Positions 9,151 to 18,034 of a DNA stretch of 64,000 nucleotides are shown here, in pieces; the stretch's first letter is position 1, and each line of letters opens with the position of its first letter. Location of the stretch: positions 1,302,001 through 1,366,000 of the forward strand of contig RCZF01000001.1 of the NCBI GenBank assembly GCA_006438735.1, given 5' to 3'. The DNA is from Sphingomonas koreensis (lineage in GTDB: Bacteria > Pseudomonadota > Alphaproteobacteria > Sphingomonadales > Sphingomonadaceae). The notes under the pieces are model-generated. The model ran no database searches, was not told the DNA's origin, and worked only from the letters and a program-made list of their open reading frames with translations. The position numbers and the translations under genes are program-made.

Positions 9151-9828
9151 TCAGCCGAGCACCTCGCCAAATGCGCGGACCATCGCGGCTTCGTCGCCAC
9201 TCCATACCGCGGCCGAGACTGCGATGAAATCGGCGCCGGCCGCGATCAGCGGCGGCGCGTTGACCGGCGTGATCCCGCCGATCGCGACCGACGGCAGTTC
9301 GAACATCGTCGCCCACCATGACAGGATCGAAGGCTCGGGGTGATGGCTCACCTGCTTGGTCGTGGTCGGATAGAAGCTGCCGAACGCGACATAATCGGCC
9401 CCCGCCTCGCCCGCCTCCATCGCCAGGTGGCGGCTGTCATGACAGGTCACGCCGATCTGCACGGTCGGCCCGAGGATCGAGCGCGCATCGCGCACGTCGC
9501 CATCGTCCTGCCCGAGATGGACGCCGTCTGCGCCGAGCCGCTTGGCCAGCGACACGCTGTCGTTGACGATGAACGCGACATCGTGATCGGCGCAGATCGC
9601 CTGGAGCGGCTCGGCGAGCCGCGCCGCCGCATGCTGATCCATATCCTTCACGCGAAACTGGAACGCCGCCACCGGCCCCGCGCCCAGCGCGCGCGCCAGC
9701 CGCTCGGGAAACGCGTCGCCGACATCGCGCGGCGAGATCAGGTAGAGCTGGCACGGCTCACGCTTGTCGTCGCGCTGAAAGCTCGCCGCAAAATCCGGAT
9801 CGAGCGGATCGAGGTCGTCGTCCGTCAT
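9151..9828 (-). CDS. thiE: Thiamine phosphate synthase
   Basis: This enzyme joins HMP diphosphate and the thiazole phosphate to give thiamine phosphate. The 225-residue TIM barrel shows QFRVKDM near the N-terminal substrate site, VNDSVSLAKRLGADGVHLGQ (strands 4-5), YVAFGSFYPTTTK, and the phosphate-binding GGITPVNAPPLIAAGADFI. I use the ATG at 9828; a GTG ten codons earlier (9858) is open but has no ribosome-binding site and nearly touches the aldolase stop (9861). Other thi genes are not in the window, and I see no TPP riboswitch; transcription likely comes from the aldolase promoter. Confidence 0.92.
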   Translation of the reverse strand: MTDDDLDPLDPDFAASFQRDDKREPCQLYLISPRDVGDAFPERLARALGAGPVAAFQFRVKDMDQHAAARLAEPLQAICADHDVAFIVNDSVSLAKRLGADGVHLGQDDGDVRDARSILGPTVQIGVTCHDSRHLAMEAGEAGADYVAFGSFYPTTTKQVSHHPEPSILSWWATMFELPSVAIGGITPVNAPPLIAAGADFIAVSAAVWSGDEAAMVRAFGEVLG

Positions 9829-9860
9829 GCCACCACCGCCAGGATAAGTCGGGTCCACGA

Positions 9861-10766
9861 TCAGGCCGCGTCCGGCGTCTTGTCGACCGAGGCGGTGTAG
9901 ATCTGGTCGATCGCCTCCGCCAGCGCGGCGTTGAACGCGGCGTCGCTCATCTGGTCGCGCAGGTCTTCGAGCAGCGCGCGGCTGAAGCTTGCGATCATGC
10001 CCTTGTTGCGCGCGAGTTCGGCGCAGGCTTCCGGGCGGTGGAATCCGCCGGAGAGCGCCACCACGCGCAGCACGCGCGGGTGATGGATCAGCGGCTCGTA
10101 ACTGCCGCGCTCGGCGGGGAGCGACAGCTTGAGCATCACCGGCGGGCCGGCTCGATCAGCGTCGAGCGCCGCTTCGATCTCGGCGGCGAGCAGGCGATCC
10201 GCGGCCGCGCGCTCGGGGCTCTTGATGTTCACTTCGGGCTCGATGATCGGCATCATGCCGAGCGCGGCGACCTCATCGGCGATCTCGAATTGCTGCGCGA
10301 CGATATTCGCGATCCCGTCGCGATTGGCGAGATTGACGACCGAACGCTCCTTGGTACCGAACACGCCCAGCGCCTTCGCGCGGGTGAGCAAATCCGTCAG
10401 CCCGGGGATCGGCTTCATCAGCTGGACGCCGTCGGCTTCGGCCTCAAGTCCCTTGTCGATCTTGAGGAACGGCACGACGCCGCGATCGTGGAGCAGCTGC
10501 GGCACCGGCTTGCCATCGGCGGCGCCGTCCATCGTCCGCTCGAACAGGATAGCCGCGAGGACTTTGTCACCCGAAAACGCCGGCGCGGTGATGATGCGTG
10601 CCCGCATCTGATGGATCAGCGCGAACATATCCTCGTCGCTCGACCACGCGCCGTCGTCGATTCCATATGCTTTCAGCGCCTTGGGGGTCGATCCGCCCGA
10701 TTGGTCGAGCGCGGCGATGAAGCCTCTGCCCTCGCGCATCTTTGCGGTCATCTCGGCGGTATTCAT
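9861..10766 (-). CDS. fda: Class I fructose-bisphosphate aldolase
   Basis: This enzyme catalyses the reversible cleavage of fructose-1,6-bisphosphate using a Schiff-base lysine. The 301-residue protein starts with MNTAEMTAKMREGRGFIAAL then DQSGGSTPK, typical of bacterial class I aldolases. It contains the catalytic-strand motif PPVMLKLSLP and GGFHRPEA. The ATG at 10766 has a strong GGGGAGAG ribosome-binding site; the longer open frame to 10910 is not used. It is probably co-transcribed with thiE and divergent from the MFS gene at 10901. Confidence 0.95.
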   Translation of the reverse strand: MNTAEMTAKMREGRGFIAALDQSGGSTPKALKAYGIDDGAWSSDEDMFALIHQMRARIITAPAFSGDKVLAAILFERTMDGAADGKPVPQLLHDRGVVPFLKIDKGLEAEADGVQLMKPIPGLTDLLTRAKALGVFGTKERSVVNLANRDGIANIVAQQFEIADEVAALGMMPIIEPEVNIKSPERAAADRLLAAEIEAALDADRAGPPVMLKLSLPAERGSYEPLIHHPRVLRVVALSGGFHRPEACAELARNKGMIASFSRALLEDLRDQMSDAAFNAALAEAIDQIYTASVDKTPDAA

Positions 10767-10900
10767 GCACTCTCCCCTCGGCACGGCGGTTGCTCGCGTG
10801 CCTGATAGCCAGCGCTGCGCCCCCCGGCAACGCAGCGAATCTGTCGAGCCGCCCCGCAGCGGCCCCTTGTTCTTGCTGCAGCGCAGCGTATCTCCCGCCG

Positions 10901-12100
10901 ATGACAGCATCCGACCATCACGCCCCCGGCCTGTCCGGCACCGTCACGCTGCTGATCGCGGTCGCGTGCGGCGCGATGGTCGCCAACCTCTATTATGCGC
11001 AGACGCTGATCGATACGATCGGCCCCGAAGTCGGCCTGTCGTCGCGATCGGCGGGGATGATCACCACGCTGACTCAGCTCGGCTACGGGCTCGGCCTCGC
11101 GCTCGTGGTGCCGCTCGGCGATCTGTTCGAGAACAAGCGGCTCGCACTGATCGCCACTGCCGGCGCGATCGTCGCGTGCCTCGGCATCGGCCTGTCGGAA
11201 GGACCGCTGACCTTTCTCGCCGCATCGTTCGTCACCGGCGTCTGCGCGACCGGCGCGCAGGTGCTGCTGCCGCTCGCCTCGCAACTCACGCCCGAAGACC
11301 AGCAGGGCCGGGTGATCGGCCGGATCATGGCCGGGCTGCTCACCGGGATCATGCTCGCGCGGCCGGCGGCGAGCTTCCTGTCGGCGGCGATCGGCTGGCG
11401 CGCGATCTTCTTCGGCTCGGCGGCGCTGATGGCGGTGATCGGCGTGCTGCTGCTGCTGATCTGCCCGAGCCGAACGCCCGAGGCGAAACTGGGCTACGCC
11501 GCGATCCTCCGCTCGACGCTTACGCAATTGCGCGATCGTCGCGCGCTTCGGATGCGCGCTTTCTATCAGGCGATGATGTTCGCCGCCTTCAACCTGTTCT
11601 GGACCGCCGCGCCGCTCACCCTGCTCCACCATTTCCATTTCTCGCAGACGCAGGTCGCCTTGTTCGCGCTCGCCGGCGCCGGCGGTGCGCTCGCCGCGCC
11701 GCTCGCCGGCTGGCTCGCCGACAAGGGGCTGAGCTGGTGGACGAGCCTCGCCGCGCTGGCGATCCTTACGCTCGGCTTCATCGGCGCAGTGCCCGCGGTC
11801 GCGGCGATGAGCGTGATCGCCTTCGCCGCCGCCGCGATCCTGATCGACGCCGCGGTGCAGCTCAATCAGATCACCGGCCAGAAGATCATCTTCGCGCTGT
11901 CGAAGGACGAGCGCTCGCGGGTCAATTCGGCGTATATGACGGTGATGTTCGTGGTCGGCGCGACAGGATCGCTGATTGGCTCGGCGAGCTACGGCGCTGG
12001 CGGCTGGACCGCGAGCGCGATCGCCGGCGCGGCGATTGGCGGGGTGACGCTGGCGGCGTTCGTGCTGTTCGATCGCGGTGTCAGCCGCGACGACGGCTAA
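10901..12100 (+). CDS. MFS transporter, 12-helix drug/metabolite efflux type
   Basis: This 399-residue inner-membrane permease of the major facilitator superfamily has about twelve hydrophobic spans. MVANLYYAQTLIDTIGPEVG and PLGDLFENKRL (the loop 2-3 motif A) place it with the DHA1-like, proton-coupled exporters. The substrate cannot be read from sequence. I choose the ATG at 10901 because hydrophobic sequence starts soon after; the frame is open further upstream across the aldolase promoter. The 3' end meets the convergent LysR gene, overlapping by four bases (12097-12100). Confidence 0.88.
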   Translation: MTASDHHAPGLSGTVTLLIAVACGAMVANLYYAQTLIDTIGPEVGLSSRSAGMITTLTQLGYGLGLALVVPLGDLFENKRLALIATAGAIVACLGIGLSEGPLTFLAASFVTGVCATGAQVLLPLASQLTPEDQQGRVIGRIMAGLLTGIMLARPAASFLSAAIGWRAIFFGSAALMAVIGVLLLLICPSRTPEAKLGYAAILRSTLTQLRDRRALRMRAFYQAMMFAAFNLFWTAAPLTLLHHFHFSQTQVALFALAGAGGALAAPLAGWLADKGLSWWTSLAALAILTLGFIGAVPAVAAMSVIAFAAAAILIDAAVQLNQITGQKIIFALSKDERSRVNSAYMTVMFVVGATGSLIGSASYGAGGWTASAIAGAAIGGVTLAAFVLFDRGVSRDDG

Positions 12101-13029
12101 AAGCCCGCCACCAGCGCACGGATTACGCCGCGCAGCCAGGCGAGCCCGGCATCCTCGTCGAACTTGCCGTGCCACAGCATCATCAGATCGATGCCGCCGC
12201 TCTCCTCTGGCGCATCGAGCGCCACCACCGCTCGCGCATCGTCGCGCTCGGCGAAGCGCCGCGGCACCAGCGCGACCATATCGGTGCGCCCGACGATCGC
12301 GATCGCGGTCAGCGCGTCGTAGACGGCGGCCGAATCCTCGCCGATGTCAGCGGCCACCGCCTCTCCGGTGTCGGCGATCACCTTGCGTTCGAGTACGCCG
12401 ATCGGAGCCGCCGCGCGCAACGCCTCGAACGGCCGGCCGACGGCGATCGTCAATCGCGGCGCTGCGGCCAGCGCATCGTGATCGAACGGCGCGTCGGCGA
12501 GCGGATTGTCGGCTGCGGCGATCCACACCAATTCCTCACGATACAACCGCTCCTTGGTCAATCGAGATGGGACACGCGTAAACGCGCCGAGCGCGAGATC
12601 GACGCTGCTTTCGTCGAGTTCGGACAGCAGTTCAGGGCCGAGCGGCTGGATCCGCACGACCACGTCGGGCGCAATCGCTCGAAGACGCGCGATCAGCTCT
12701 GGCACCAGCAAAACGCAGAAATAAGCCCCGGCCGCGATCGTGAAGCGGCGCGTCGCGCTCGCCGGTTCGAACACCGTGGGAGACAGCGCGCCGCGCAACT
12801 GCACGAGCCCCTCGCGCACACCCGGCGCGATCTCCTCGGCACGCGCTGTCGGTTGCAGCCCGCCGGGGGCGCGGACGAACAGCGGATCGTCGATCGCCCG
12901 GCGCAGCCGGCCGAGCGCGTGGCTGATCGCCGATTGCGTCAATCCCAGTCGCGCCGCCGCGCGCGTGACGCTGCGCAATTCATACAGCGTGTCGAACACG
13001 CGCAGCAAATTGAGATCGACCTCGACCAT
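12097..13029 (-). CDS. LysR-family transcriptional regulator
   Basis: This 310-residue regulator has an N-terminal winged helix-turn-helix (residues ~5-63, with AAARLGLTQSAISHALGRLR) and a periplasmic-binding-protein-like effector domain. It is transcribed divergently from the efflux operon beginning at 13179, so it probably controls that operon and itself. I start at the second in-frame ATG (13029) because AAGGA lies five bases upstream; an ATG two codons earlier (13035) is also possible. The effector is unknown. Confidence 0.93.
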   Translation of the reverse strand: MVEVDLNLLRVFDTLYELRSVTRAAARLGLTQSAISHALGRLRRAIDDPLFVRAPGGLQPTARAEEIAPGVREGLVQLRGALSPTVFEPASATRRFTIAAGAYFCVLLVPELIARLRAIAPDVVVRIQPLGPELLSELDESSVDLALGAFTRVPSRLTKERLYREELVWIAAADNPLADAPFDHDALAAAPRLTIAVGRPFEALRAAAPIGVLERKVIADTGEAVAADIGEDSAAVYDALTAIAIVGRTDMVALVPRRFAERDDARAVVALDAPEESGGIDLMMLWHGKFDEDAGLAWLRGVIRALVAGF

Positions 13030-13062
13030 GAACATCCTTCATACACGAATGGACCAAATATC

Positions 13063-13133
13063 ATTAGGTCTAATTGTGCAGCGCACTATATCCCGATCAG
13101 CCGCCATTCGCCTGTTGTGTATTGCGATGGCGG
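13063..13133. promoter_or_regulatory. Divergent LysR/efflux promoter region with two inverted repeats
   Basis: The intergenic region contains the perfect inverted repeat ATTAG-GT-CTAAT (13063-13074). It also has a longer imperfect pair, CCGCCATTCGC (13101-13111) and GCGATGGCGG (13124-13133). Either could be the LysR recognition or activation site for the divergent promoters. No binding data exist; the call rests on symmetry and position. Confidence 0.5.
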
Positions 13134-13178
13134 CCCATTCATTTTGCCGATACCTAAATTTTCGACAGGGGTAAGACC

Positions 13179-14384
13179 GTGGCTGACCGCTCGCCTTCTT
13201 TTGAAACCGATCAGCGCCTGCGTGATGGCGAGCCACAGGTCGAGGGGCACGACGTGGTCGGCGACGAATTCATCGAGGAACAGCATGAGGACGTCGTAGC
13301 CGAGCGCAAGAAGCGCAGCCTGCGCAAGCCGCTGCTGCTGCTTGCCCCCGTCATCATCCTGATCGGCGCGCTGTTCTTCTATTTGCACGGCGGGCGCTAC
13401 GAAGCGAATGACGACGCCTTCCTGCAATCCGGCCTCGTGTCGGTCAGTCCCAATGTCGCCGGCCGCGTGATATCGGTCGAGGTGCAGAACAATCAGCACG
13501 TCAAGAAGGGCGATGTTCTGTTCCGCCTTGATCCGGCGCCCTTCCAGACCGCGGTCGATCAGGCGCAGGCCGCGCTTGCCGCTGCGCGCACTCAGGTCGG
13601 CTCATTGCGCGCCAACTTCCGCCAAGGGCAATCCGAACTCGCCGCCGCGCGCGACAAGGTGACCTTTGCCGCCCGCGAAGCAGCGCGCCAGAAGGAATTG
13701 CTCGGCGAGGGCATCTCCAGCCAGGCGCAATACGATCAGGCGCAGCTCGCGCTGCAGAACGCGCGCCAGGCGATCCAGACGACCAACCAGTCGAACGCCA
13801 GCGTAGAGGCGCAGCTGACCGGCAACGTCAACGCGCCGCTCGACCAGCAGCCCGGCGTCCAGCAGGCGCAAGCCGCGCTCGATCGCGCCAAACTCAATCT
13901 GAGCTACACCGTGATCCGCGCCGCGCAGGACGGTATCGCCGCGAACGTCGATCAGCTCCAGGTCGGAGATTATGTCGATGCCTCGAAGCCGGTGTTCACG
14001 CTCGCCGGCACGCACATCTGGGTGCAGTCGAACTATAAGGAAAACCAGCTGCGCTACATGCGGCTCGGCCAGCCGGCCGAGATCAAGATCGATGCCTATC
14101 CCGATCTGAAGCTCCACGGCCATGTCGAAAGCTTCTCGCCCGGCACCGGCAACAGCTTCGCGGTGCTGCCGGCGGAGAACGCAACGGGCAACTGGGTCAA
14201 GGTCGTCCAGCGCCTGCCGGTCGACATCTCGATCGACAATCCGCCGACAGACGTGCCGCTTCACGCTGGGCTCAGCGTCGAAGTGACAGTCGATACCGGG
14301 CACAAGCGCCACCTGTTCGGCCCCGATACGCCGCCGGCCACCCCCGCTCACCCGCAGCATCCGGTCAACGCCGCCAACCAATGA
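13179..14384 (+). CDS. emrA: HlyD/EmrA-family membrane fusion protein
   Basis: This is the periplasmic adaptor of a tripartite efflux pump, linking the inner-membrane MFS partner to the outer-membrane channel. The 401 residues comprise a cytoplasmic acidic tail (1-~45), one membrane anchor (~50-68), a lipoyl-type segment (SVSPNVAGRVISVEVQNNQ), a long alpha-helical hairpin (~125-215) and a beta-barrel region (GDYVDASKPVFTLAG). The start is GTG at 13179 with AGGGGTAAG upstream. It overlaps emrB by ATGA. Confidence 0.94.
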   Translation: MADRSPSFETDQRLRDGEPQVEGHDVVGDEFIEEQHEDVVAERKKRSLRKPLLLLAPVIILIGALFFYLHGGRYEANDDAFLQSGLVSVSPNVAGRVISVEVQNNQHVKKGDVLFRLDPAPFQTAVDQAQAALAAARTQVGSLRANFRQGQSELAAARDKVTFAAREAARQKELLGEGISSQAQYDQAQLALQNARQAIQTTNQSNASVEAQLTGNVNAPLDQQPGVQQAQAALDRAKLNLSYTVIRAAQDGIAANVDQLQVGDYVDASKPVFTLAGTHIWVQSNYKENQLRYMRLGQPAEIKIDAYPDLKLHGHVESFSPGTGNSFAVLPAENATGNWVKVVQRLPVDISIDNPPTDVPLHAGLSVEVTVDTGHKRHLFGPDTPPATPAHPQHPVNAANQ

Positions 14385-15919
14385 GCACGGACGCCGCCCA
14401 ATATCCGGCCGTGGGAACGCGGCGGTTCATCACCGCGTCCGTGATGGCGGCGACGGTGATGAACTCGCTGGACTCGACGATCGCCAACGTCGCGCTGCCG
14501 CACATGCAGGGCAGCGTGTCGGCGTCGCAGGACCAGATCACCTGGGTGTTGACGTCGTACATCGTCGCCGCGGCGATCATGACGCCGCTGACCGGCTGGC
14601 TCGCCGGCCGCTTCGGGCGCAAGCGGCTGATGCTCTATTCGATCGTCGGCTTCACCATCGCTTCGGGGCTGTGCGGGCTCGCCACCTCGCTCGGCGAACT
14701 CGTCGGTTTCCGCTTGTTGCAAGGCGTGTTCGGCGCCGCTTTGGTGCCGATGAGCCAGGCGATCCTGCTGGACATCAACCCGCCCGAGCGCCACGGCCCA
14801 GCGATGGCCGTGTGGGGCATGGGCGCGATCCTCGGCCCGATCGTCGGCCCCGCGCTCGGCGGCTATCTCACCGACAGCTATTCATGGCGCTGGGTGTTCT
14901 ACATCAACCTGCCGATCGGCGTTCTGGCCTTCGCCGGGCTATGGTTCTTCCTGTCCGAGACCAAGAACGCGCTGCGCGTGCGGCTCGATCTGTTCGGCTT
15001 CGCGATGCTCGCCTTGGGCATCGCTTCCCTGCAGGTGATGCTCGATCGCGGGCAGCAGCTCGATTGGTTCTCGTCGCTGGAGATTTGCATCGAGGCGGTC
15101 TGCGCCGTCACCTTCTTCTACATGTTCATCGTCCACACGCTGACCGCGAAGAACCCGTTCATCGATCTCGCGCTGTTCAAGGATCGCAATTTCCTGTTCG
15201 GATCGATCTTCGGCTTCTTCCTCGGCGTGCTGATCTTCGCGGTACTTGCGCTGCTGCCGCCGATGCTCGAAGGGCTGATGGGCTATCCGGTCGTTACCAC
15301 CGGCCTCGTCACCGCGCCGCGCGGGCTCGGCACGATGATCTCGATGATCGCGGTCGGTCAGCTCATCAAGCGCGTCGATCCGCGCATCCTGATCGGTGCC
15401 GGCATGGCGCTGGTCGCCTGGTCGACCTACAAGATGGCCGGCTTCTCGCTCGGCATGGACGAATCGCTGGTGATCTCGACCGGCTTTATCCAGGGGCTAG
15501 GCACCGGCCTCGTGTTCGTGCCGCTGTCGACGATCGCCTTCGCCACGCTCGACGTGAAATATCGCAACGAAGGCACCGCGATGTTCACGCTAATCCGCAA
15601 CATCGGTTCGGCGATCGGCATCTCGGTGCTGCAGGCGATGACGATCCGCAACGGCGCCACCGTCCACGCCCGGCTGGTCGAGGGCATCCGGCCGGACAAT
15701 CCCAACATCGCGCGCTCGATGCCGTCGATCGATTTCTCCTCGGTGTCGAGCCTGGCGCGGATCAATGCGGAGATCACCCGCCAGGCGGGCATGGTCTCCT
15801 ATATCGACGCCTTCTACGCGCTGTTCATCACCATCCTCGTTATCTCTCCGCTGATCCTGTTCATGCGCCCGCCGCGCAAGAAGGCCGGCGACGAGCCCAT
15901 GACCATGCATATGGACTGA
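14381..15919 (+). CDS. emrB: DHA2-family MFS multidrug exporter (EmrB-like)
   Basis: This inner-membrane proton antiporter of the 14-helix DHA2 family has 512 residues. Near the N-terminus MNSLDSTIANVALPHMQG is the family's helix-1 signature, and WLAGRFGRKRLML is motif A. It is translationally coupled to emrA (ATGA overlap) and followed seven bases later by the outer-membrane partner, so the three make a complete EmrAB-TolC-type pump. Substrates of this class are usually hydrophobic drugs or uncouplers; the specific one is not evident. Confidence 0.95.
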   Translation: MSTDAAQYPAVGTRRFITASVMAATVMNSLDSTIANVALPHMQGSVSASQDQITWVLTSYIVAAAIMTPLTGWLAGRFGRKRLMLYSIVGFTIASGLCGLATSLGELVGFRLLQGVFGAALVPMSQAILLDINPPERHGPAMAVWGMGAILGPIVGPALGGYLTDSYSWRWVFYINLPIGVLAFAGLWFFLSETKNALRVRLDLFGFAMLALGIASLQVMLDRGQQLDWFSSLEICIEAVCAVTFFYMFIVHTLTAKNPFIDLALFKDRNFLFGSIFGFFLGVLIFAVLALLPPMLEGLMGYPVVTTGLVTAPRGLGTMISMIAVGQLIKRVDPRILIGAGMALVAWSTYKMAGFSLGMDESLVISTGFIQGLGTGLVFVPLSTIAFATLDVKYRNEGTAMFTLIRNIGSAIGISVLQAMTIRNGATVHARLVEGIRPDNPNIARSMPSIDFSSVSSLARINAEITRQAGMVSYIDAFYALFITILVISPLILFMRPPRKKAGDEPMTMHMD

Positions 15920-15926
15920 CCAGATC

Positions 15927-17432
15927 ATGACCGTGTTCCCCAAGCTCCGCACCGCCCTGATCGGGCTGACCGCCGCGACCGCGCTCGCCGGCTGCACCGT
16001 CGGCCCGAATTTCGAGCGGCCCGCGGCGCCGTCGCAGAGCGGCTATCTGTCACCGAGCGACCGCACGCCCGTCCCCGCCGCGGGGCCGACGGCGCTCGCG
16101 GGCCAAGGCCCCGATCTGCGCTGGTGGACCGCGTTCAACTCACCGCAACTGAACGATCTCGTCGATCAGGCGATCGCCCACAACGCCAGCCTAGAAGCAA
16201 GCAACGCGACGCTCGCCGCCGCGCGCCAGGAAGTCGCCGCCGCGCGCGGCCGCCAGCTGCCGCAGATCGACGCCAATGCCCGCGCCGAGCATGAAGAGGC
16301 GAACCTCGCCGCGTTCGGTTTCCAGCCCGGCGCGCTGCCCGGCCTGAGCTCCAACCCGGTGTTCGATCTCTACACCGTCGGCGGCGGGATCAGCTACGAT
16401 CTCGATCTGTTCGGCAAGCAGCGCCGGCGCGTCGAGCAAGCCGCCGCGCAGGCTGAGGCGCAGCAACGCCAGACCGAGGCCGCGCACCTGACGCTCGCCG
16501 GCCAGGTGGTCAATCAGGTGCTGACGGTCGCCGCAATCCGCGCGCGGATCGACACCGCCAATTCGCTGCTCGCCGACGATCAGCGCAACGTCGATCTCAC
16601 GCAGAAGCGCAAGGATGCCGGCGAAGGCACGCTGACCGAAGTCCTCAACGCGCAAAGCCAGTTCCAGGCCGATCGCGCCGAAATCCCCCAGCTCGGCCAG
16701 CAGCTCGACGAGGCGCGCCATCTCCTCGCCACGCTGATCGGCATCGCGCCGTCGGATCTCGGCCCGACCGATTTCGATCTCGATACGCTCGCGCTCCCGG
16801 CGCAAATTCCGGTCAGCCTGCCGTCCATGCTGGTCCACAAGCGGCCCGACATCCTGCAGGCCGAGGCCAATCTCCACGCCGCCACCGCCGCGGTCGGCGT
16901 CGCTACCGCCTCGATGTATCCCGACATCACGCTCGGCGGCACGCTGACGCAGGGCTCGCCCTCGATCGGCAATCTGCTGTCGAGCACGTACCGCGGGCTC
17001 GACATTTTCGGCGGCCTCACCGCGCCGATCTTCCACGGCGGCACGCTGAAGGCCGAAAAGAGCGCCGCCGTGCAGCGCGCCAAGGCGGCTGACGCGACCT
17101 ATCGCCAGACCGTGCTCGACGCCTTCCGCCAGACCGCCGATCTGCTCGATGCGATCCAGAGCGACGCGCGCTCGGTCGCCAACCAGCAGGAATCGGTCGA
17201 TGTCGCGGCGCATTCGCTGCAGCTGTCGCGCCGCAGCTTTCAGGTCGGCAATTCGGGGCTGCTCCAGATCCTCGATTCGCAGCGGCTTTACGAGCGCGCC
17301 CGCTCGAACCTGGTCGAAGCGCGCGCGCGGCAATATGTCAACGCCGCCCGCCTCTACGTCGCCACCGCCGGCGGTTGGACCGGCCCGGCCGCCGCGCCGG
17401 TCGATGGGCACGATAATCTTCGAGAACGGTGA
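15927..17432 (+). CDS. NodT-family outer-membrane efflux lipoprotein
   Basis: This is the outer-membrane channel subunit of the efflux system. The 501 residues start with a lipoprotein signal peptide whose lipobox is LAGC (C22), followed by two TolC-type repeats with long helices. PNFERPAAP, LRWWTAFNSPQLNDLV and PDILQAEANLHAATAAVGVA are characteristic of the RND/NodT outer-membrane family. It is the last gene of the emrA-emrB operon. Confidence 0.93.
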   Translation: MTVFPKLRTALIGLTAATALAGCTVGPNFERPAAPSQSGYLSPSDRTPVPAAGPTALAGQGPDLRWWTAFNSPQLNDLVDQAIAHNASLEASNATLAAARQEVAAARGRQLPQIDANARAEHEEANLAAFGFQPGALPGLSSNPVFDLYTVGGGISYDLDLFGKQRRRVEQAAAQAEAQQRQTEAAHLTLAGQVVNQVLTVAAIRARIDTANSLLADDQRNVDLTQKRKDAGEGTLTEVLNAQSQFQADRAEIPQLGQQLDEARHLLATLIGIAPSDLGPTDFDLDTLALPAQIPVSLPSMLVHKRPDILQAEANLHAATAAVGVATASMYPDITLGGTLTQGSPSIGNLLSSTYRGLDIFGGLTAPIFHGGTLKAEKSAAVQRAKAADATYRQTVLDAFRQTADLLDAIQSDARSVANQQESVDVAAHSLQLSRRSFQVGNSGLLQILDSQRLYERARSNLVEARARQYVNAARLYVATAGGWTGPAAAPVDGHDNLRER

Positions 17433-17799
17433 CAGCCACTGGGCTTTCCGGCGGCTCCAGCGATTTCAGCGGCTCAACTTGCGCAGTGAGTGAGCCGGTT
17501 ACGCGGCGACCAAACCTGGGAGAAAGATCGCCGTCGATCGTGAGGTCGGAGACCGGTCAAATAAAGCAGACCGATTGGACAGAGCGTCGATCAGGATATG
17601 CCGGATGCTGTTCCACATAGGCATCAATCGTGAGACGATGAACCTCCATGAATTGTGGACTGGAATATTCACGCGCCAACACTTTCCCGTATAACGCCCA
17701 GCATGACGGTGACGCGCCGAAATAAGGGCGAGCGTCTCTCGACCGTGCCTTCAATTCCACTTTGTAATCAGGGCATATTTCAAGGACCCGCTTGCTCAT
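17430..17799 (-). pseudogene. DUF5946-like gene remnant
   Basis: An 80-codon ORF (17557-17799, ATG at 17799) contains GASPSCWALYGKVLAREYS and VHRLTIDAYVEQHP, then RRSVQS. I recognise these as the core of the DUF5946 family, of unknown function. The frame then stops (TGA at 17557-17559). Sequence still in the same frame downstream reads LKSLEPPESPVAVTV (about 17430-17475), resembling the family's C-terminal LEPP block, so the gene seems broken by a stop and loss of the middle. The expected second Cys of CPxC is Tyr (CPDYKVEL). The base composition is less GC-rich than the neighbours, which fits acquired and decaying DNA. Confidence 0.5.
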
Positions 17800-18002
17800 A
17801 TAGAGAGCTTACTGCCGCTCATTATGTCCGCAATAGCTAGCTACATACTCCTTTAAACGACCGCTATTGGCCAATTTTCCTACCCGCCCCGCCCCTCCCT
17901 GCCATCGCGTCGCGCGCCGTCAGGGAACGTTGTGGCGGACCGCCGCAAGGCAAGGGCATTTCTACGGGTGCACCTGCCATGCAATCGCGCTACAGCGCCT
18001 CC

Positions 18003-18016
18003 TGTAACCGTTTCCA
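18003..18016. promoter_or_regulatory. LacI-family-type operator before the GH3 glycosidase
   Basis: TGTAACCGTTTCCA fits the TGNAANCGNTNNCA pattern of LacI/CcpA-type operators, with the central CG expected for this repressor family. It ends 18 bases before the GH3 start codon, overlapping the likely leader. Repression by a LacI-type sugar sensor encoded elsewhere is the inference; no LacI gene is in the window. Confidence 0.55.
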
Positions 18017-18034
18017 TGATGCAGAGGATGCTCG

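Noticed and set aside
9829..9858. GTG start adding ten residues to thiE
   Set aside because: No ribosome-binding site, and the added residues (DPTYPGGGG) are not family sequence.
9828..9870. TPP riboswitch ahead of thiE
   Set aside because: The gap to the aldolase gene is too short and no TPP-box sequence is present.
10681..13299. 872-codon plus-strand frame spanning the MFS and LysR genes
   Set aside because: Out of frame with the MFS gene and antisense to LysR; Arg-rich shadow sequence.
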